Positions 5,279 to 6,548 of a DNA stretch of 6,548 nucleotides are shown piece after piece. A program made the translations under genes and the position numbers. The notes beneath the pieces are model-generated. The model made no database searches. It was not told where the DNA came from and saw only the letters and a list, made by a program, of their open reading frames with translations. Position 1 is the stretch's first letter. The number at the start of each line of letters is the position of its first letter. Origin of the DNA: an uncultured bacterium (GTDB taxonomy: Bacteria > Methylomirabilota > Methylomirabilia > Rokubacteriales > CSP1-6); the NCBI GenBank assembly GCA_946479205.1, contig CAMLFJ010000203.1, forward strand, positions 1 to 6,548. The letters run 5' to 3'.

Positions 5279-6548
5279 ATGGCGCGTCGAACGATCTCGC
5301 TCCGGTGGCTGACCGCGCTCGTGATCAGCGCGTTGCTCACATTCGCGACCACCCCCGCCGACGCGCAGAAGAAGGGCGGCGTGCTCCGGGTCGGCAATCT
5401 CGGCGAGCCGCCCGCGCTCGACGCGCACTGGACCACCGCGAGCATCACCGAGACGCTGACCAATCACATCTACGAGGGGCTCTACAGCCTCGACCGCGAC
5501 AAGAAGCCGATCCCGATGCTGGCCGAGAGCCACACCGTCAGCAAGGACGCGCTCACCTACACCTTCAAGCTCCGGCAGGGCGTGAAGTTCCACAACGGCA
5601 AGGAGATGTCCTCCGAGGACGTGGTGGCCTCGCTCAATCGCTGGGGCAAGCAGTCCAACTACGGCAAGTCGCTCTACGCCCAGGTTGCGGAGGTGCGAGC
5701 CCTCGACAAGTACACGGTGGAGATGAAGCTCAAGGAGAAGTCGGCCATCGTGCTCATCTCCCTCGCCGTCCCGAACAATTTCGGCGCCATCTATCCAAAG
5801 GAGATCGTCGACAAGTTCGCGCCGGAGGTGAAGGTGACCGAGTACGTGGGCACCGGCCCCTTCAAGCTCGCGGAGTGGAAGCCCGACCAGTACATCCGGA
5901 TGGTGCGCTTCGACGACTACAAGTCGCGCAATGAGAAGCCGAACGGGTACGGCGGGGGCAAGACCGCGTGGGTGGACGAGATTCGCTGGGTGCCGGTGCC
6001 CGAGGTGGCGACGCGCGTGGCTCAGGTGGAGACCGGCGAGCTCGATTTCGCCGACGACCTGAATCTCGACGCCTACGATCGGCTCAAGGCCTCGTCCGGG
6101 GCCCGGCCCATCGTCTCGAAGCCGTACTACTGGCTCGTCGCGGTCATGAACAAGAAGGAAGGGCTGATGACGAACCAGAAGCTGCGTCAGGCCTGGCAGG
6201 CGGCCATCGACATCGAGCCCATCATGAAGAACGTGGCGGGCGGCAAGTCGGAATTCTACCGCATGGACAGCAGCCTCGCCCCGGTGGAGATCACCGCCTG
6301 GCACACCAAGATGTCGGGGCTGCCCTGGAACGAGCGCAATCGGGACAAGGCCAAGCGGCTCCTGCAGGAGGCGGGCTACAAGAAGGAGCCGATCCGCTTC
6401 ATGACCACCCAGGAGTACAAGTGGATGTACGACTTCGCGCTGCTCAGCAAGCAGCAGCTCGAGGACGTGGGCTTCAACATCGACCTGCAGGTCGTCGACT
6501 GGGCCACCCTCGTCAAGCGGCGCAACAATCCCAAGGAATACGACGTGT
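5279..6548 (+). CDS. ABC transporter substrate-binding protein, family 5 (peptide/nickel/opine type), C-terminus cut by the window edge
   Basis: 423 codons are present before the edge; family members usually have about 500-540 residues, so roughly 100 are missing. The N-terminus MARRTISLRW plus a hydrophobic stretch (about 11-24) and PADAQ is a signal peptide with likely cleavage after A29; there is no lipobox. Family 5 landmarks follow in order: GGVLRVGNLGEPPALDAHW near the mature start, IYEGLYSLD (about 64-72), LTYTFKLRQGVKFHNGKEM (92-110) with SSEDVVASLNRW, and YVGTGPFKLAEW (about 189-200), the TGPF segment of the ligand cleft. By family these proteins feed DppBCDF-type importers with di- or oligopeptides, nickel chelates, opines or other solutes; the ligand is not readable here. 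It is divergent from the VOC gene with 116 bp between starts and is probably the first gene of its own importer operon to the right. Confidence 0.93.
   Translation, partial: MARRTISLRWLTALVISALLTFATTPADAQKKGGVLRVGNLGEPPALDAHWTTASITETLTNHIYEGLYSLDRDKKPIPMLAESHTVSKDALTYTFKLRQGVKFHNGKEMSSEDVVASLNRWGKQSNYGKSLYAQVAEVRALDKYTVEMKLKEKSAIVLISLAVPNNFGAIYPKEIVDKFAPEVKVTEYVGTGPFKLAEWKPDQYIRMVRFDDYKSRNEKPNGYGGGKTAWVDEIRWVPVPEVATRVAQVETGELDFADDLNLDAYDRLKASSGARPIVSKPYYWLVAVMNKKEGLMTNQKLRQAWQAAIDIEPIMKNVAGGKSEFYRMDSSLAPVEITAWHTKMSGLPWNERNRDKAKRLLQEAGYKKEPIRFMTTQEYKWMYDFALLSKQQLEDVGFNIDLQVVDWATLVKRRNNPKEYDV

Noticed and set aside
5069..6304. A 411-codon open frame on the minus strand
   Set aside because: It is rich in His, Arg, Leu and Val without any domain and lies opposite the family 5 binding protein, whose plus-strand product is clearly recognisable.

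Overview
The window is gene-dense and very GC-rich. It carries six protein-coding genes in a plain bacterial layout, two of them cut by the window edges. Nearly all third codon positions are G or C, which is why long spurious reading frames appear opposite most genes. The mix of an NMT1/THI5-type ABC importer, a dipeptide-type binding protein, an SDR dehydrogenase, a VOC-fold protein and a Gfo/Idh/MocA-type oxidoreductase suits a metabolically versatile soil or sediment bacterium. Candidatus Rokubacteria (Methylomirabilota) or a high-GC proteobacterium are candidates. That placement is an impression from gene content and base composition, not a demonstrated assignment.

Layout from left to right. 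(1) 1-1196, minus strand: a Gfo/Idh/MocA-type oxidoreductase whose C-terminus runs off the left edge. (2) 1197-1263: a 67-bp divergent gap with a perfect 7-bp-arm GC palindrome. (3) 1264-3839, plus strand: a compact three-gene importer operon in the order permease, periplasmic binding protein, ATPase, with gaps of 13 and 10 bp. (4) 3840-3930: a gap between convergent genes that is almost entirely a perfect 28-bp inverted repeat around a 30-nt loop. (5) 3931-5162, minus strand: a two-gene operon of a VOC-fold metalloprotein followed by an SDR dehydrogenase, joined by an ATGA overlap. (6) 5163-5278: a divergent regulatory gap with good ribosome binding sites on both sides and overlapping candidate -35 boxes. 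(7) 5279 to the right edge, plus strand: a family 5 (peptide/nickel type) solute-binding protein, cut at residue 423.

How they work together. The importer is complete in itself: a secreted binding protein captures a small organic, probably heterocyclic or sulfonate-like, solute; the TauC/SsuC-type permease and TauB/SsuB-type ATPase carry it in. The VOC and SDR proteins are likely to act in one catabolic or modifying pathway because they are translationally coupled. The last gene probably opens a second, peptide-type importer operon whose permeases lie outside the window. Nothing seen here amounts to a clearly new biological system. The most unusual element is the long perfect inverted repeat at 3843-3928, which looks like a mobile repeat of REP/MITE type and may also act as a two-way terminator.
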